A DNA stretch of 33,844 nucleotides, taken from positions 1 through 33,844 of the forward strand of contig JAKAOA010000015.1 in NCBI GenBank assembly GCA_021823405.1, given 5' to 3'. A model generated the notes under the pieces. The model had not been told where the DNA came from and did not search any database. It worked only from the letters and a program-made list of their open reading frames with translations. Both the position numbers and the translations under genes were made by a program. This DNA comes from Bacteroidota bacterium (GTDB taxonomy: Bacteria; Bacteroidota; Bacteroidia; JABEUT01). The stretch's first letter is position 1. Each line of letters begins with the position of its first letter. This document shows positions 31,965-33,844 of this stretch, piece after piece.

Positions 31965-32729
31965 TCAATCTTCAAGGAATGAAGTAAGCGGGCTTGAACC
32001 TATCGCCGATTCAGCCATGCGGCCAAGTCCCGCCATAAAAGCCCTTCTGCCTGCCATAACTGCATCTTTGAATGCTGAAGCCATTTCCACAGGGTTGTGC
32101 GCTACTGCAATCGCGGTATTCACCAGTACGGCGGCGGCGCCTATTTCCATTGCTTTGGCTGCATCAGAAGGGGCTCCTATTCCCGCATCCACCACTACCG
32201 GTACATTGCTTTGTTCTATGATTATCTTCAGGAAATCTATAGTTTTCAGCCCTTTGTTACTGCCAATAGGCGAACCCAGGGGCATAACGGCGGCGGCGCC
32301 CGCATCCTCCAATCGCTTGCACAAAACCGGGTCGGCGTGAATATAAGGCAACACAATGAAACCTGACTTAACCAGTTCTTCCGTTGCCTTAAGCGTTTCG
32401 ATGGCATCTGGCATAAGATAGCGCGGGTCGGGATGTATTTCCAATTTCAGCCAGTTGGTCTCGAGCGCTTCGCGAGCTAATTGCGCTGCAAAAACGGCTT
32501 CCCTGGCATTACGTACGCCGGAGGTGTTGGGCAGCAGTGTAATATTTGGTCGGGTTAAATATCTCACCATGTCGTCATCCCTGTTATCAATATCTACTCT
32601 TTTTAACGCGACGGTAACCATTTCGCTTTCCGCGGCAATAACGCTGTCCTGCATTATTTGCATTGATGAGAACTTGCCGGTGCCAAGGAATAGATGCGAG
32701 GTGAAGGTTTTATGGGAGATGGTCAGCAT
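31965..32729 (-). CDS. thiG: Thiazole synthase ThiG
   Basis: Forms the thiamine thiazole from deoxyxylulose 5-phosphate, dehydroglycine and ThiS thiocarboxylate. 254 residues, typical length. Seen: FLGTGKF near the start, [43 protein letters not shown] with the Schiff-base Lys, [35 protein letters not shown], and [14 protein letters not shown]. The start overlaps the end of thiE by 20 nt, and thiH starts 18 nt after the stop, so this is part of one operon. Confidence 0.96.
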   Translation of the reverse strand: MLTISHKTFTSHLFLGTGKFSSMQIMQDSVIAAESEMVTVALKRVDIDNRDDDMVRYLTRPNITLLPNTSGVRNAREAVFAAQLAREALETNWLKLEIHPDPRYLMPDAIETLKATEELVKSGFIVLPYIHADPVLCKRLEDAGAAAVMPLGSPIGSNKGLKTIDFLKIIIEQSNVPVVVDAGIGAPSDAAKAMEIGAAAVLVNTAIAVAHNPVEMASAFKDAVMAGRRAFMAGLGRMAESAIGSSPLTSFLED

Positions 32730-33378
32730 AATTTTTATTCAATTTATGATATAACATTTTTATCATTTCTTCTTTCTCATTTGCTCTTGTAATCTCCCCC
32801 GAAACTGCAACACCATATATACCGGCTTCCATTAATTCCGCGACATCATCTTTGCATATACCGCCTATACCATAAACGGGGACGGCTATTTTAAGCTGCC
32901 GGAGTGTACTCATTATTTTTCTGAATCCTTCATTACCCAGTATAGGGCTTAGTTTCTGCTTTGTGTCCGTATACCGGTAAGGACCAAGACCGATATAATT
33001 GCAACCCTCTTTAACCCGCTGCAAACAATCGGAAAGGGTATTGGCGCTACCTCCTATTATTTTATTTTCGCCTAATAACGCTCGAGCTTCGGCAACGGCG
33101 CTATCCATTAAACCCAGATGCACGCCATCGGAATCTGATTCTTGCGCAACTTTCACAAAGTCATTCACAATAAAGGTCGCTTTGTATGTTTCACTAAGTT
33201 TCTTAACTTTTGCTGCGACTGCAATATTCTCTGAATATTCGAAATTCTTCATTCTTAACTGAACCCAATTACAACCGCCTTCCAATGCCATACGTATATT
33301 ATTAATATGCTCCTCACCGGTTGCCCCTTGCGATATGTATTGCAACCTGTCCAAACTATACTTACGCATGATAACCAA
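32710..33378 (-). CDS. thiE: Thiamine-phosphate synthase ThiE
   Basis: Joins HMP diphosphate and thiazole phosphate to thiamine phosphate. 222 residues with [55 protein letters not shown] and VPVYGIGGI, all family motifs. The start is either 33378 or Met4 (33369, [13 protein letters not shown]). Either way it overlaps the end of thiD. Its last 20 nt overlap thiG. Confidence 0.94.
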   Translation of the reverse strand: MVIMRKYSLDRLQYISQGATGEEHINNIRMALEGGCNWVQLRMKNFEYSENIAVAAKVKKLSETYKATFIVNDFVKVAQESDSDGVHLGLMDSAVAEARALLGENKIIGGSANTLSDCLQRVKEGCNYIGLGPYRYTDTKQKLSPILGNEGFRKIMSTLRQLKIAVPVYGIGGICKDDVAELMEAGIYGVAVSGEITRANEKEEMIKMLYHKLNKNYADHLP

Positions 33379-33844
33379 TTAACGATTTATTACTTTTTAA
33401 AAACTTTTCAGTATATCTTTTTGCAAGAACGCAGGATTCTTTAATGTTTTTCCCCAGGGCAACATTGGAAGCGATGGCAGCCGACAGAGCGCATCCGGAA
33501 CCGTGCTTCGGATAAACTTTAGCGGCAACCGGACCAATTTTATGAACGTCTATGCCATCAAAGAGATAATCAATCCCCAAATTTACTTTGTTATGTCCGC
33601 CTTTCAGGAATATATTGCAATATTGCGATAATATTCTTCCTGCCTCTTCCGCCGACTTATTATTGGCAAGTATAGCCGCCTCATTGCAGTTGGGAGTAAG
33701 AAGATCAATTTGGCGCAGAACCTGTAAAAACATATTTTCATCAGGCCGATTACTAATATTATATCCCGTTGTCGTTTTTAATATTGGGTCAATAATTATT
33801 TTTATGTTTTTATTATGCCCCTTAATTAAATTAACCAGAGTATG
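33362..33844 (-). CDS. thiD: Hydroxymethylpyrimidine (phosphate) kinase ThiD, 5' end outside window
   Basis: Phosphorylates HMP and HMP phosphate for thiamine synthesis. The frame stays open to the edge of the window, so the track's Met at 33733 is internal and the N-terminal part lies beyond 33844. Visible: IIIDPILKTTTGYNI, LLTPNCNEAAIL, NIFLKGGH, and the anion-hole/catalytic segment YPKHGSGCALSAAIASN. The end overlaps thiE by up to 17 nt. Confidence 0.92.
   Translation of the reverse strand, partial: HTLVNLIKGHNKNIKIIIDPILKTTTGYNISNRPDENMFLQVLRQIDLLTPNCNEAAILANNKSAEEAGRILSQYCNIFLKGGHNKVNLGIDYLFDGIDVHKIGPVAAKVYPKHGSGCALSAAIASNVALGKNIKESCVLAKRYTEKFLKSNKSLIGYHA

Noticed and set aside
1-33844. 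tRNA, rRNA or CRISPR arrays
   Set aside because: No T-loop-like GTTCRANNC in a cloverleaf context, no rRNA text and no regular direct repeats with unique spacers were seen on reading.

Overview
The window looks like chromosomal DNA from a member of the Bacteroidota (Chitinophaga/Sphingobacterium-like grade; the genus cannot be read from sequence alone). The signs are type IX secretion C-terminal sorting domains of both type A and type B, the gliding-associated ABC ATPase GldA, YwqK/MORN-type lipoproteins, a GloVer-repeat protein, a SpoIIE phosphatase with TPR sensor, a prs-L25-pth cluster, and promoters of the TTG-N19-21-TAnnTTTG type instead of TTGACA/TATAAT. I see no phage, plasmid, CRISPR array, rRNA or tRNA.

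Layout. 0.2-4.5 kb (minus strand): SprT-like metalloprotein, then prs, ribosomal protein L25, peptidyl-tRNA hydrolase and a YwqK-repeat lipoprotein. 4.5-5.8 kb: a gene-poor, repeat-rich 1.3 kb stretch with a phased GTATAC array and several inverted repeats. 5.8-8.7 kb (minus): two secreted T9SS-sorted proteins. 8.8-12.1 kb: a paralogous quartet of two alpha/beta hydrolases and two PAS-LuxR regulators. 12.1-13.5 kb: a Rieske-like lipoprotein surrounded by short inverted and structured repeats. 13.5-16.5 kb: gldA, an outer-membrane barrel protein, the stump of a SpoIIE phosphatase gene, and a DUF6340-like lipoprotein. 16.6-24.4 kb (plus): a purine salvage run (nucleosidase, apt, guaA), then a TPR-SpoIIE phosphatase, a second YwqK protein and a VIT/CCC1 transporter. 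24.4-28.7 kb: an IS66 transposase remnant, a very small type B sorting protein next to a BNR-repeat secreted protein, and an ALDH7-type aldehyde dehydrogenase. 28.9 kb to the end (minus): thiamine operon thiD(partial)-thiE-thiG-thiH-thiF with a PagL-like acyloxyacyl hydrolase as its last gene. thiH carries an in-frame TAA.

The most interesting unit is the 8.8-12.1 kb quartet. Each hydrolase is RsbQ-like in size and catalytic positions (Ser97, His246), and each regulator joins a PAS domain to a LuxR helix-turn-helix. This recalls the Bacillus RsbQ-RsbP pair (hydrolase plus PAS sensor), but with a DNA-binding output in place of a phosphatase, and duplicated. I infer a hydrolase-generated small-molecule signal read by the PAS domain; this is untested.

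Other points worth following up: the in-frame stop in thiH; a palindrome-like segment apparently translated inside the SpoIIE domain; a 74-bp dispersed element with a CCCGATAGYTATCGGG core; and a set of genes whose -7 box lies only 4-5 nt from the start codon, which predicts leaderless mRNAs.
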